From Ruminococcus sp. AF46-10NS (lineage in GTDB: Bacteria; Bacillota; Clostridia; Lachnospirales; Lachnospiraceae), in contig NZ_QRNF01000002.1 in assembly GCF_003474435.1 (NCBI RefSeq), positions 1 through 64,000 of the forward strand: a DNA stretch of 64,000 nt, given 5' to 3'. Position numbers and translations under genes: made by a program. The notes under the pieces were generated by a model. It did not search any database, was not told where the DNA came from, and saw nothing but the letters and a program-made list of their open reading frames with translations. How positions within the stretch are numbered: the first letter of the stretch is position 1; the number at the start of each line of letters is the position of its first letter. This document shows positions 26,645-36,873 of the stretch, one piece after another.

Positions 26645-27841
26645 TCAATGAAAATAATCATGAAAAATCTTGTCTGCATACCATTTATAGGTGATTCTGC
26701 CGATTTTGTCCTCTGCAGTCACGAGACAGCAAAAAATCTCTTTTCCGTCAAGCTTTGCGTGGAGAGAACCGATTTTCTGATTTTTCTTAACTGGTGCTTC
26801 CAGTTTCTCAGGAAGGTCTGCTTCCCAGGTGATGGATTCAGATTTTTTCAGAAGATATCGTTTGGCCAGGTCTTTGCTGGAAACTGCTGCATGTAGTTTC
26901 AGAGTAATCTGTGCATCAGGATATAATTCTCCGTTTTTCGGTACAGCATCTGATACAGGGATATCCGGAAGCACGGGTAAATCAGGCAACATCACATATC
27001 TGTAATTATTCCGTCCGTAAGCCAGAAGTTTTTTGGCATCTGACCATTTATAGTTTTTGTTTCCGGGCCAACCGCAGCCAAGGAGAGCTACAATAAAAAA
27101 TTTCTCATCCTGGCGCACAGCACACACATAACAATACCCTGCGTTTCCGGTAAATCCGGTTTTCCCGGAGATCACTCCTGTTTCCATATCCAGAAATGCA
27201 TTCGTATTGTGGACAGAATAATACTTTTTTCCGGAAATATCAGAAAACGTATAATTTCTGGTCTGGGTGATATGGACAAAAGTAGTATTTTTCACTGCAT
27301 AAGTCATAATCAGCCCCAGATCCCTTGCTGTGGTATGATGGATTCCTCCTTCATCTTCCCCGTCCAGACCATTTGGAGTCACAAAGTGAGTGTCTGTACA
27401 CCCAATCTCTTTCGCCTTATTATTCATCAGTATGGCAAACTTTTCTACAGAACCACCAATATGTTCTGCTATGGCCACAGCTGTATCGTTATGACTTTTC
27501 AGCATCAGGGAATACAGAAGATCTTCCAGATAAAACTGTTGTCCCACTTTCATTCCAAGTCGTGTCTGGGGCTGGGATGCTGCATTTTTTGATACCTGCA
27601 CATAATCATCTCCCTTTCCCATCTCCAGTGCCATGATACAGGTCATAACCTTTGTGGTGCTTGCATTCGGCCTTGCCTTGTAGGCTTCTTTTCCATACAG
27701 AACACGCCCTGTCTCCCCATCCATAAGTACTGCTGACAGCGCATAAAGTTCCTGCACTTCTGCTGCCTGCGCCGGAAAAAACTGCAGAATGATAAGAACC
27801 GCTGTCAAAAAAGCGACAGCGGCTGCACGCCTGTTTTTCAT
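26645..27841 (-). CDS. D-alanyl-D-alanine carboxypeptidase (PBP5/DacF type)
   Basis: A 398-aa secreted serine peptidase that trims the pentapeptide of peptidoglycan. A signal peptide (to about PAQA) is followed by the SxxK motif STTK in ARPNASTTKVMT, the SxN-type motif SHNDTAVAIAEH and KTGFTGNAGYC. The C-terminal domain and a basic amphipathic end follow. I begin at 27841 (GGAGGG upstream); a longer in-frame extension overlaps the neighbouring gene and lacks an SD. Confidence 0.92.
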   Translation of the reverse strand: MKNRRAAAVAFLTAVLIILQFFPAQAAEVQELYALSAVLMDGETGRVLYGKEAYKARPNASTTKVMTCIMALEMGKGDDYVQVSKNAASQPQTRLGMKVGQQFYLEDLLYSLMLKSHNDTAVAIAEHIGGSVEKFAILMNNKAKEIGCTDTHFVTPNGLDGEDEGGIHHTTARDLGLIMTYAVKNTTFVHITQTRNYTFSDISGKKYYSVHNTNAFLDMETGVISGKTGFTGNAGYCYVCAVRQDEKFFIVALLGCGWPGNKNYKWSDAKKLLAYGRNNYRYVMLPDLPVLPDIPVSDAVPKNGELYPDAQITLKLHAAVSSKDLAKRYLLKKSESITWEADLPEKLEAPVKKNQKIGSLHAKLDGKEIFCCLVTAEDKIGRITYKWYADKIFHDYFH

Positions 27842-27950
27842 GATATCCCTCCACACACTGATAAAGCAGACATTCTCATGCCCGTTTGCAGTAACCATTA
27901 TACTCTTTATTCTATGCGAAAAGATATCCCTGAATAACCAGTCTTTTTGC

Positions 27951-28748
27951 TTATCCGTTAAAGGTAAGATTCCACCTGTCAGAAAGATGTCCTGGTCTGA
28001 CTGCAAGTGCTGCGAGTTCTTCCAGCATATCCGGTGCCTTGCCCAGTGCTTCTTCAATAAGGCCATCCAGCTTCAGAAGTTCTTCATGGCAATCCACCTC
28101 TGGTTCCAGACTCATAAAAAACTCTGTGATAAAAGCCGCTCTTCTCTTTCCGACGGGAGAAAATGCATGTTCGGACATCTTCTTCTTCAGACCTCCGTCG
28201 TCACATACCAGAAGATTCGTAAAGATCTTCATCATCTTAAGAGAAAGATAAATATTAGAAGTCCTGATCTCCGGCAGCACTTTGTGGATCGTTTTTGCAG
28301 CAAAATACTTCGCCTTAATACCGTGGGACGGATAAAAATGCGAAGGATTCTTCCCTGTTTCATACATCAGCATGCGGTCAAACTCTTTTTCAAGAAGTGT
28401 GTGGGAAACTCTTCCCTTTTTTGCCACTTTATTTACATATGGGTGACAGGTAGAATCCAGGATATAATGGCAGCCAAATCCCAGCATATATGCCATCAGT
28501 GCCGGATCTTTTTCCCTTCGGACACATTCCATTCCTCTTTCAAAAAAATCTCTGGCTTTTCGGCCGTGCATCCGTACTCCGTACTGAGTGACCGGATTCT
28601 TTGATATAAAATAATAAAACAGGATATCCGGGCCGTGCTGCCCGATGCGGTACAGATTACCATTACTGCGGATCAGATGCTGCAATTTCTCAGGAAGTCT
28701 TCTGTAAACCCGTTTTCCAAAAAAATCATGTGCATATGTTGTGGGCAT
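27951..28748 (-). CDS. zinc-dependent phospholipase C family protein
   Basis: A 265-aa protein with the spaced His/Asp residues of the zinc phospholipase C / S1-P1 nuclease fold: PTTYAHDFFG at the N-terminus, GQHGPDILFYY, and FGCHYILDSTCHPYVN. Family members bind three zinc ions. No signal peptide is visible, so a cytoplasmic role is possible and phospholipase activity is unproven for this clostridial branch. The start follows GAGGAGG. It lies between scpB and the carboxypeptidase. Confidence 0.8.
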   Translation of the reverse strand: MPTTYAHDFFGKRVYRRLPEKLQHLIRSNGNLYRIGQHGPDILFYYFISKNPVTQYGVRMHGRKARDFFERGMECVRREKDPALMAYMLGFGCHYILDSTCHPYVNKVAKKGRVSHTLLEKEFDRMLMYETGKNPSHFYPSHGIKAKYFAAKTIHKVLPEIRTSNIYLSLKMMKIFTNLLVCDDGGLKKKMSEHAFSPVGKRRAAFITEFFMSLEPEVDCHEELLKLDGLIEEALGKAPDMLEELAALAVRPGHLSDRWNLTFNG

Positions 28749-28826
28749 TTTCTGTTCCTCCTCTTTTGTTTCCATCCAGCTGAATCCTGTCTGCATAAGA
28801 TGCATATCAGCAGTTTCGGCTACGGA

Positions 28827-29396
28827 TCATACATCAAGTTTCAGCTGTATCTCCTCTTCTGCCTCTGCCTTGAAATCTTCCATCTGAACAGGATCCATTT
28901 CAGGGAGATCTTCCAGACCCTGTACTCCGAAGCACCTTAAAAATTCTTCTGTAGTTCCCAGAAGAATCGGCCGTCCCGGCGCATCAAGACGTCCAAGTTC
29001 TCGCACCAGATCATAATCCATCAGTTTGTTGATGGCATGATCACATTTTACTCCCCGGATCTTCTCGATCTCTGCTTTTGTCACCGGCTGCTTATATGCA
29101 ATGATGGATAAAGTCTCCAGCATAACATCCGTCAGCGTCGGTTTCTTTGGCTGAGCAGCGATCCTTATAAGAGAATCGTAGTATTCTCTTTTTGTGCAGA
29201 GCTGAAAAGAATCCTCCAGCTCTATGATATGGATACCCCTGTCTTCCTTCTGGTAATCCAGCATCATATCCCGGACGATTTTCCTGGTTGTAGCATTGTC
29301 CTGCTGGATTGCTTTTGCTATGCGGCTTAGTTCAACTGCCTCTCCCATGGCAAAAAGGATTGCTTCAATCTCTCCCTTAGTCTGTTTCAGTTCCAA
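28827..29396 (-). CDS. scpB: segregation and condensation protein ScpB
   Basis: A 189-aa protein with two winged-helix domains and the conserved ITKAEI-type stretch (LSIIAYKQPVTKAEIEKIRG). ScpB with ScpA and SMC forms the bacterial condensin. The start is a TTG at 29396 with GAGGAG just upstream. The Glu-rich C-terminal tail is usual. It follows scpA after a gap of about 110 bases. Confidence 0.93.
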   Translation of the reverse strand: MELKQTKGEIEAILFAMGEAVELSRIAKAIQQDNATTRKIVRDMMLDYQKEDRGIHIIELEDSFQLCTKREYYDSLIRIAAQPKKPTLTDVMLETLSIIAYKQPVTKAEIEKIRGVKCDHAINKLMDYDLVRELGRLDAPGRPILLGTTEEFLRCFGVQGLEDLPEMDPVQMEDFKAEAEEEIQLKLDV

Positions 29397-29507
29397 TTAT
29401 TCTCCTCATTCCTCTGTTAATAAAACTGAGCTTTTTATTCCGTTATACTTCCACTTTATTTCTACAAATATGTTCTGATAAAAATAAGCAGCTGGCAATT
29501 TGCCAGT

Positions 29508-30293
29508 TTATTCATCTGCGAATTCTGTCAGATTCTTCCAGGTATCCGGATCAGTTACCACTTCTATGTGAATATCATCCAAAGGCTCTTCCTGTTCTGC
29601 ATGAATATGCCCCATCTTCATAAGTTCAAGAACTGACAGAAATGTAACGATCAGCTGTATTTTAGAATGCTGGTTTTCCATCAGCTGACGGAAACTGAAT
29701 TTCCTGTGATTTCTGGCGTATTCCTTCATTTCCAGAAGCTTGTCTGACAAACTGATCTCTTCTTTTTCAATTCGGCCGAACTTGCTTCGGATCGGGTCGA
29801 TCTTGTTTTCCTGGCGACGGATCAGAGCCTGATAGATAGCATTCATCTTCTCCAGCGTCAGACCTCTGAGAAGCTCCCGGGGATCTGATGGCGGCTCATA
29901 CTGCTTCACTTCATCCGGAAGATCCTGTTTACGGTAATAGACACCTGCCGCATCGCCAAGCCGGTCTCTCAGTTCATAAGACATATATTTATACATCTTA
30001 TACTCCAGAAGTTTCTGGACAAGCTCCGCTCTTGGATCTTCCTCTTCACCTTCCTCATTGATCTCCTTTGGCAGAAGCATCTTACACTTGATATCAAGAA
30101 GTGTGGCTGCCATAACCAGGAATTCACTCATGACTCCAAGATCTTCTTTTTCCATGGAATGAATATATTCCATATACTGGTCTGTGATCTCCACAATAGG
30201 AATGTCGTAGATGTCGATCTTGTTTTTGTCGATCAGGTGAAGGAGCAGATCCAGAGGTCCCTCAAACACATTCAGCTTAACAGATATAGCCAT
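29508..30293 (-). CDS. scpA: segregation and condensation protein ScpA
   Basis: A 261-aa kleisin. The N-terminus has the family signature FEGPLDLLLHLIDKNKIDIY, and the C-terminus a winged helix that binds the SMC head (FLSVLELMKMGHIHAEQEE). The coding region follows the metallophosphoesterase with a 12-base gap. A short CTGGCAA/TTGCCAG palindrome after its stop (about 29490-29505) may be a weak terminator. Confidence 0.93.
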   Translation of the reverse strand: MAISVKLNVFEGPLDLLLHLIDKNKIDIYDIPIVEITDQYMEYIHSMEKEDLGVMSEFLVMAATLLDIKCKMLLPKEINEEGEEEDPRAELVQKLLEYKMYKYMSYELRDRLGDAAGVYYRKQDLPDEVKQYEPPSDPRELLRGLTLEKMNAIYQALIRRQENKIDPIRSKFGRIEKEEISLSDKLLEMKEYARNHRKFSFRQLMENQHSKIQLIVTFLSVLELMKMGHIHAEQEEPLDDIHIEVVTDPDTWKNLTEFADE

Positions 30294-30304
30294 TTATTGT
30301 TTCC

Positions 30305-31110
30305 TCATTTCTTTTTTTGGGAGGGCTTTACATCGATCACAAGAAGTTCTCTTGGATTATGAATCCGCAATGGTATTGTATGTTCTCCCATCCCTGCACT
30401 GACGAACATATGCTGCTCTCCTCTGTGAAAATCACCACAGCAGAAAGGTGGCAGTACCAGATACTGCGGACAGGACAGACCATGATGTTCACTGAGCCGG
30501 ACAACTCCCCCGTGATAATGTCCGCATAAAATCATATCTGCTCCCCAGTCAAAATAAGCATTTCCATATTTTGGGTTATGGGCCAGCAGAATCTGCATTC
30601 CGTTTTTTCCAGGCTCTCCGATCATCGTATCTATCACTTCTGCATTAAGCTTGGAGACTTGGGCTTACGGTAATACTCTATCGGCAGCTCCAATCCGTAA
30701 AAGCAAAAACGGTCGCCACCAAAAAGTGCATGTTCACGAGTATTGCGCAGGATATGGATTCCTGCTCTTTTTAACGCCTTTTCATATTTCTGATAATATT
30801 CCCGAAGTTCCCCGTTCAATGACATTTTATACTCATGATTACCAAGTGCATAATACACCGGAAATTTCTCCGCAAGAGCAGTAAGAAGTTTGCTGGCAGT
30901 CACAAGAGTATCCGGCTGCGTACGTACCGCCATATCTCCCGCCACAAGCACAGCATCGGGTTTCAGACCATGAATGGTATCCAAAAGCCTGCAGTTATCC
31001 TTTCCATAAGAAATCCCATGCTGATCTGCGATCAAAACAAACCTAACTCCATCCGGACTCTGGATCTTCTCTGTATGAATCTCATATTTTTTGATTCTGA
31101 ATTTATTCAT
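30305..31110 (-). pseudogene. metallophosphoesterase (YaeI/YkuE-like), frameshifted (one base missing)
   Basis: A calcineurin-type phosphoesterase. The first part holds FVLIADQHG, VLVAGDMAVR and YYALGNHEYK (metal ligands D-x-H, GD, GNHE), the second part LLAHNPKY and ILCGHYHGG (the last His ligands). The two parts are in different frames; adding one base at about 30648-30654 (CCAAG to CCAAAG) joins them into 268 aa. All metal-binding motifs are present once joined. It lies between the molybdopterin-binding gene (almost touching) and scpA. The ATG at 31110 is used; a TTG lies 12 bases upstream. Confidence 0.88.
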
Positions 31111-31111
31111 A

Positions 31112-32146
31112 TTATTTTCCAAACCCGCAGTTGGGGAAAGTACAAACCGGACAGTTCAGGCACAGTCCACCCTCGCCCAGACCAGCGATCTCCTCAGCTT
31201 TTATTTCGTCATCTGCCATCACACGAGGCAGGATCAGGTCAAAGACTGTTCTTTTTGCATACATGACACACCCCGGAAGACCTAATACCGAGATCTTTCT
31301 GCCTTTATAATCAAGATAAGCAACCAGAAGCATGGCTCCCGGAAGAACTGGTGCTCCGTATGTGACAATAGTTGCTCCTGTACCACGGATTCCTCCAGGT
31401 GTACGGTCATCAGGATCCACGCTCATTCCTCCGGTGCAGACAATAAGATCTGCACCTGCTTCCGCAAAAGACAGGATTTCTTTTGTGATCTGTTCTTTAT
31501 CATCTCCAGGCATCACCTGACCGATAATTTCCGTTGGATATTCTGCAAGTTTCTCCCGCAGTACCGGTGTAAACGTATCTTTGATCAGCCTTTTTTTGAT
31601 CTCACTTCCTGTAGTAACAATTCCCACTTTTTTCTGATGATAGGGAAGAATGTCAAAAATAGGCTGCTCCCCTGCTGCTTTTTCTGCTGCATCCATCTTC
31701 TCTTTTTCGATGACAAGAGGAATGATCCTGGTACCCGCCAGCTTATCACCTTTTTTTACCGGAAAATTTCCATGCCTGGATGCGATCATCATCTCCCCAA
31801 GAGAATTGACTGATACAAGGGCCTTTTTACGGATCTTCAGAACTCCATCAACCTTTGATATAACTTCTATTTTACCCTCCCTGATCTCTGTTCCGTGTAC
31901 TTTATCCGAATCTCCTGCGCAGATTTTGTACAGGATCTTCGCCGCCTCATTCTCATGAAGGACCCCCTCTTTTTTCTCCCACACAAAAAGGTGCTCTTTT
32001 CCTACTGAGAGCAGGAGCGGGATATCTTCTTCCTTAACCACATGCCCTTTTTTGAAAAGAACGCCTTTTTTTTCATCCTTTATGATCTGTGTGATATCAT
32101 GACACAGAATATGACCTACTGCATCCTCTGTTCTGATCTCTTTCAT
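31112..32146 (-). CDS. MoeA/CinA-type molybdopterin-binding protein
   Basis: A 344-aa protein whose C-terminal half is a MoCF/MPT-binding domain: KKVGIVTTGSEI, then DLIVCTGGMSVDPDDRTPGG, and VLGLPGCVMYAKRTVFDL. The N-terminal half is a beta-rich region that fits clostridial MoeA-like proteins found near xanthine-dehydrogenase-type enzymes. It ends with a Cys cluster CLNCPVCTFPNCGFG, which may bind metal. No other molybdenum gene is in the window. Start at 32146 follows AAGGGG. Confidence 0.8.
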   Translation of the reverse strand: MKEIRTEDAVGHILCHDITQIIKDEKKGVLFKKGHVVKEEDIPLLLSVGKEHLFVWEKKEGVLHENEAAKILYKICAGDSDKVHGTEIREGKIEVISKVDGVLKIRKKALVSVNSLGEMMIASRHGNFPVKKGDKLAGTRIIPLVIEKEKMDAAEKAAGEQPIFDILPYHQKKVGIVTTGSEIKKRLIKDTFTPVLREKLAEYPTEIIGQVMPGDDKEQITKEILSFAEAGADLIVCTGGMSVDPDDRTPGGIRGTGATIVTYGAPVLPGAMLLVAYLDYKGRKISVLGLPGCVMYAKRTVFDLILPRVMADDEIKAEEIAGLGEGGLCLNCPVCTFPNCGFGK

Positions 32147-32212
32147 CAAAAACCCCTTCTCGTTTTCATTATTGACGCAGCAAAATTTCTGCTCCTGCGT
32201 CCACTCCGTTGT

Positions 32213-32242
32213 ATTATACATCCAGCCAATACTTTTTGTCAA
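32213..32242 (-). promoter_or_regulatory. promoter for the molybdopterin-binding/scp operon
   Basis: TTGACA, 18 bp, TATAAT on the minus strand. The leader has a GACGCAG / CTGCGTC hairpin at 32174-32201. Confidence 0.75.
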
Positions 32243-32277
32243 AAGTATGTTGCACTACAAAAACTTCCAAACAACTT

Positions 32278-33471
32278 TTACAGGAGAAATGCTTTTGCTA
32301 CCCGTCCGGCCCAGTCTTTGTATCTGACTTTTTCTACTGGTTCCGCATACAGGATATCCAGGGTTCCGATCTTCTTTCCGTTCTGGAAATATTCCTGTAC
32401 TCCTGCTTTTTCTCCCTTCTTTACAGGCGCTGTTGTCTGTTTCGGAAGGATTCTTTTCTTTTCGATATTATCCGGCTTTGTGCCGTCTGTGCTTAAGTAG
32501 CGGAATTTTCCTGCATATTCAAGAGCAGCTTCTTCTTTCATGCCTTTTCGTACCTTCACCGGAGGAAGTGTTTCCAGTGCTTCATCCAGATATAGCGTGC
32601 ATTTTGAAAATCCGTAATTAAAAAGGGAAGCTGCATCACGGAATCTTGTTTTAGGATCTGGTGCAGCCATTACGGAAGCAATCAATGTGACTCCGTTTCT
32701 CTCGGCAACTGCACTCAGACAGTATTTGGCAATGCTTGTGCTTCCTGTTTTTAATCCCTTGCATCCCTCATAGCTTCGCAATAGTTTATTGGTGTTTGTC
32801 AGCGTAAACCTCGAAGAACCTTTCCTTGTGACATGTGTGATATCTTCCATCCATATGGAAGAATATGTAAGGATCTGAGGATATCTGGTGATCAGTTCAC
32901 GGCTCATAAGAGCAATATCATACGCCGTAGTATAATGATCCCGGGATTCTGTCAGACCGCAGCAATCTGCAAAATGAGTGTTTTTCATTCCGAGTTCTGC
33001 TGCCCGTTTGTTCATCTGTTCCACAAAAGCCTGTTCCGTTCCGGAAAGATGTTCTGCCATTGCCACACTGGCATCATTTCCGGAAGCGATCACAATACAC
33101 TTGATCATAGTCTCTGCTTTCTGTGTTTCTCCTTCTTCCAGAAATACCTGGGAACCGCCCATGGATTTTGCATAAGCACTTGTTGTAATGGTATCATCCA
33201 GATGAAGTTTTCCATTTTCGATTGCATCAAAAATAAGGATCAATGTCATGATCTTCGTAATGCTGGCAGGACTTCTTCTGGTATCCGGATCCCTGGAATA
33301 GATCACTGTACCCGTTTCTTTCTCCATAAGAACTGCAGACGGTGCTTCGATAAGCTGTTCTCCACTGTTTTCTGTATCCTGCGCAGTTTCTCCCCATACC
33401 CCTGCCGGCGTCAGAATAAAACTTATGACTATAAGCCAGACAAGAAAAAATTTCAGCTTTTTCCGGTTCAT
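32278..33471 (-). CDS. D-alanyl-D-alanine carboxypeptidase (second PBP5-type, DacB-like)
   Basis: A 397-aa secreted carboxypeptidase with an N-terminal signal peptide (ending near VWGETA), active-site motif SITK in RSPASITKIMTL, SGN motif in IASGNDASVAMAEH and KTGSTSIAKYC. The C-terminal domain is about 110 residues. It is paralogous to the carboxypeptidase at 26645-27841, and one of the two is plausibly the spore-cortex form. Single gene between two divergent or separate units. Confidence 0.92.
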   Translation of the reverse strand: MNRKKLKFFLVWLIVISFILTPAGVWGETAQDTENSGEQLIEAPSAVLMEKETGTVIYSRDPDTRRSPASITKIMTLILIFDAIENGKLHLDDTITTSAYAKSMGGSQVFLEEGETQKAETMIKCIVIASGNDASVAMAEHLSGTEQAFVEQMNKRAAELGMKNTHFADCCGLTESRDHYTTAYDIALMSRELITRYPQILTYSSIWMEDITHVTRKGSSRFTLTNTNKLLRSYEGCKGLKTGSTSIAKYCLSAVAERNGVTLIASVMAAPDPKTRFRDAASLFNYGFSKCTLYLDEALETLPPVKVRKGMKEEAALEYAGKFRYLSTDGTKPDNIEKKRILPKQTTAPVKKGEKAGVQEYFQNGKKIGTLDILYAEPVEKVRYKDWAGRVAKAFLL

Positions 33472-33545
33472 AGACTCACTCCCACTGTAACTCTCTGTTC
33501 TATTGTAAAAGATTTTTCACAGAAATATTCCTAAAACAAGAAACA

Positions 33546-33573
33546 CAGAGAACAGAATATCTCCTGTTCTCTG
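33546..33573 (-). terminator. terminator of the sipW/Cna-B operon
   Basis: A perfect 10-bp stem (CAGAGAACAG / CTGTTCTCTG, 8-base loop) just past the adhesin stop, followed by a moderately T-rich stretch (TGTTTCTTGTTTT) on the minus strand. Confidence 0.7.
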
Positions 33574-33586
33574 CTCTGTACCTGAC

Positions 33587-36500
33587 TTACGAAAACAAGA
33601 GAGGAACCGTATTCTTTACACAGTCATTGTGTGAATATCTGTCATATCTTGTTTTTTCATTTACAAATGTAATTGTTGCCTTTCTGTTTTTTACAGTAAG
33701 TGCTGCTGTACCTGCTGCAATTTCCTTTGGATCTGTTCCATAAGCTGGAGCGGCACCTTTTGTAATTTGTACATTCTGCGTATTTGCATAAGCATTTTTC
33801 AGATAATAACGAAGCACTGGTTTCTCCCAGATTTCATACTGTCCCAAAGGTACATGATCCAATGTAACTGACAGGAGCGCATAGCCGTTTTCATCCGTCT
33901 GATAACTCTCCGGCGCAAATGTCACATAATCCTCATATCGATGAAAAGCACCGGAAAGATCTTTTCCTTCTGCCACAAAGAAAAATGTAGGATTTCCATG
34001 CGCCCAGGTAATATCTTCTTCCTTAATCTTTTTTCGGATGGTGATCTTTCCAAGCGGCACAGTTTTCGGAGTATTTTGCACCTTCAATTCGATCTCATCT
34101 GTAAGAGTATCTCCGTCTTCTTTTTTCTGGAATACCAGATCTTTCTGATAGGTTCCAAGATAATTTTCTGGATTTTTAGTTTCTACAACACGGAATTTGC
34201 CTGATTTTCCTCTGTGATCAGCAGTTTTTGTGACTCATACTTCTTAGTATCACTGTCATATTTCATCAGTTTTTTCTCATCAAGATTATTCTCATAGGCT
34301 TTCTTTGCCTGATTCCACTGATACAAAGTAAACTCTGCCCCTTCCAGAACTTCTCCAGTATAAATATCCGTCTTCTGGATGCGGAGAACTCCTGTGTAAT
34401 CAGGAATCGCCTTATTGGTAACTTCATAATAGAAACTTGCATCTTCATCTGTGACATCCACTTCTTTTTCCCAGCCGCCTTCATAGCCTTTTGGATTCTT
34501 TGTCTCCTTAATACAGAATTTTCCTGCATTATCTGCAGTCATCAGAAGTTCTTCACTTGCATACATCTGGCTTTTACTGTCATATTTCAACAAAACTCCA
34601 TTCTTTTTATAGCCTTTCCGGGAAGTACTGTACTCATAAAGGGTAAACTCTGCATCTTTCAGAACTTCACCAGTATCTTCATCCGTTTTCATGATCTCTA
34701 TTTTCCGCTTGTTTTTCTGGTAGTTTACCACTTCAAAGAAAAATTCTTTATGTGTACCTGCATCTGTCAGCTTGATATCTTTCTGCCAGTTTCCTGTATA
34801 CCCTTTGGGCGGCTTCGTTTCTTTCACCCTGAATTTCCCCTGATTATCCGCTGTATAAACGAATTCATCAGAGTTATAGCGTCTTGCCTGTCCATCATAT
34901 TTCAAAAGCTTTCCTGTTTTTGAATAACTTCCGCTTTTTTTACTCCATGTATACAGAGTAAATTCTGCACCTGCAAGGGGATCATCGGTATCTCCATCTT
35001 TCTTTGCAATAGAAACTGTTCCAGTGATGTCCATGATCTCTTTTACAGATACTGCTGTCGTTTTTCCTCCAGTTACTGTAATATTTTTGACCTCTGTACT
35101 GAGGACATAACCTTTGGGTGCTTTTGTCTCTTTTACATAGTATTTACCTGGATACAGTTTTGGAAACGTAATAACTCCTTCACTGTCTGTAACTGCAGAT
35201 GCTATTTTCTGATCTTCCTGATAAAAAGTGCGGTATCCCGATTTCAGGATTTCTGCCGCATATAGGGTATATTCTGCGCCTGCTATTTTCTGTCCCGTAT
35301 TCGTTTCAGTTTTAGTAAGTTTTGTACTGCCGTATGCAGATGGTTTTAATGTAAAAGTAACTGTTCCTCTTGTTCCCTGATATACATACGCACCGAAATC
35401 CTGTATTCCATCTTTTCCTGTCTGAGTCTTTCCATCTACAAGAATATAAGAAACCGGCTGAAGAAGCATTTTACACTGAAATTTCTTCGATGCTGTTGTG
35501 TTTAACGGGAATATCATCATAAAATACGCACCTGCCTTCAGCTTCAGGCTTGTCCCTGTCATCATCGTCGGCTTCGTCTTCTTTGCATTATACTCTGTGC
35601 TGTTATTCCAGTACGCAAGCTGCCATTTTTCACTGGAAGTTCTTGTTATCGTAATTCCATTTCCAATACCGGCACTATCTGTAACTTTCATAAGAGGACT
35701 CATCTGAAAACCATCCTTCATACTGTCCGGTACATAAGGATAATGATCTGGTCTGCTTCGAAATACACTCATAGGAACAGTCTTTCCTGCTGCTGTTGTC
35801 CAGCCATCTTCTCCATAAGCAGATACCGATGCTTTATTCCTCGCAGGAATTGTCATCGCTTTAATCTTGCTGATCATACGGTTGATTCCTACATGTTCTA
35901 CCTCTGCTTCTGTTGCATATCCACGGTCATTGAAATAAACTTTTGAAAGAGCTATATGCGTAAACATAAACCGGTTCTGCCAGTTTGACCATTTGATATG
36001 GCTGCATGAGGGATCGTAACTGGTCCCAAGATCTCCCGGACCGCCATAACCATAATACAGAAGTTTCTGGATTGTTGCATTTTTCAGCACTTTTACAGCT
36101 TCATTTTTTAATGTAACACTGTCCAGACCTGTTTTTGTTGCCTTGAGGCAATATAGCGGAGCTGTTTTTTCTGCGCCTGTATCATCTATGTAATGCACAC
36201 GGCGGAATGTACTGGCCATACGTGTGTGATTTCCCTGCACGAAATCATTAGCTGGTGTCCATACCTCATCACAGTAAACTCTGCCTGTAGTCTCCACATA
36301 ATATTCTCCTGGTTTCAATGCTATTACTGCGATTCCCTCTTCTGCTCCAGAAAGTACATCAGCATTTTCATCCTCCTCTGTTTCATCAGACATTGCAGGT
36401 GAAAATGCAAGAATCTGTCCATCCTCGATCTCCTGGATCAACTGCTGATCTTCTTCGGTTTCTCCTTTGAGAAGACCTGCATTTTCCTCAGAAAATACGG

Positions 36501-36873
36501 TATATTCTGGCTCTTCCGATGGCATCGGATCTTCTGACAACATTGAATCTTCAGATGATGTTGTTTCTTCTGACTGCATTGTTTCTTCCTGCTGCGCAGC
36601 ATCTTCCTGATTCCAGTCTTCTTCGTTTGCATTTTCTCCCTCAGCTTCCTCTGATTCTAAAATGTCTTCATCAACACTATTGTCCGGAATTTCCTCTGAC
36701 ACGTCTGGCTTTTCTAGCCCTGTTTGTTCTTTATCTTCCGAAACAGTTTCTGTTTCTGCCATATGTTCAGTTCCATATTCAGAAGGCAGCGTATATTCCG
36801 AATCTGCAAATACCCCAACGGAGGAAACAAAAACAGTCAGTGCCATTAACATGCCTGCGATTCTCTTTTTCAC
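33587..36873 (-). pseudogene. SpaA/Cna-B-type surface adhesin with thioester-like domain, frameshifted
   Basis: A GTG start at 36873 follows AGGAGG and overlaps the previous stop (GTGA). Order of parts: signal peptide (to about residue 24), a very acidic Glu/Ser region (about 30-175), a thioester-type domain (Cys242 in PLYCLKAT; the usual TQxA motif reads THIA at 305-308), four Cna-B repeats (each with GAEFTLY or GAEYTLY and VKETKxPKGY), and a last pilin-like domain. The frame breaks in the fourth repeat; one added base at about 34197-34203 (CAGGC to CAGGGC) gives 1095 aa. No LPXTG sorting signal or C-terminal membrane helix is seen, so attachment is unclear. Confidence 0.85.

Noticed and set aside
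26645-28066. A 75-residue N-terminal extension of the carboxypeptidase
   Set aside because: It overlaps the zinc-phospholipase-like gene, lacks an SD, and the signal peptide begins at the internal ATG at 27841.
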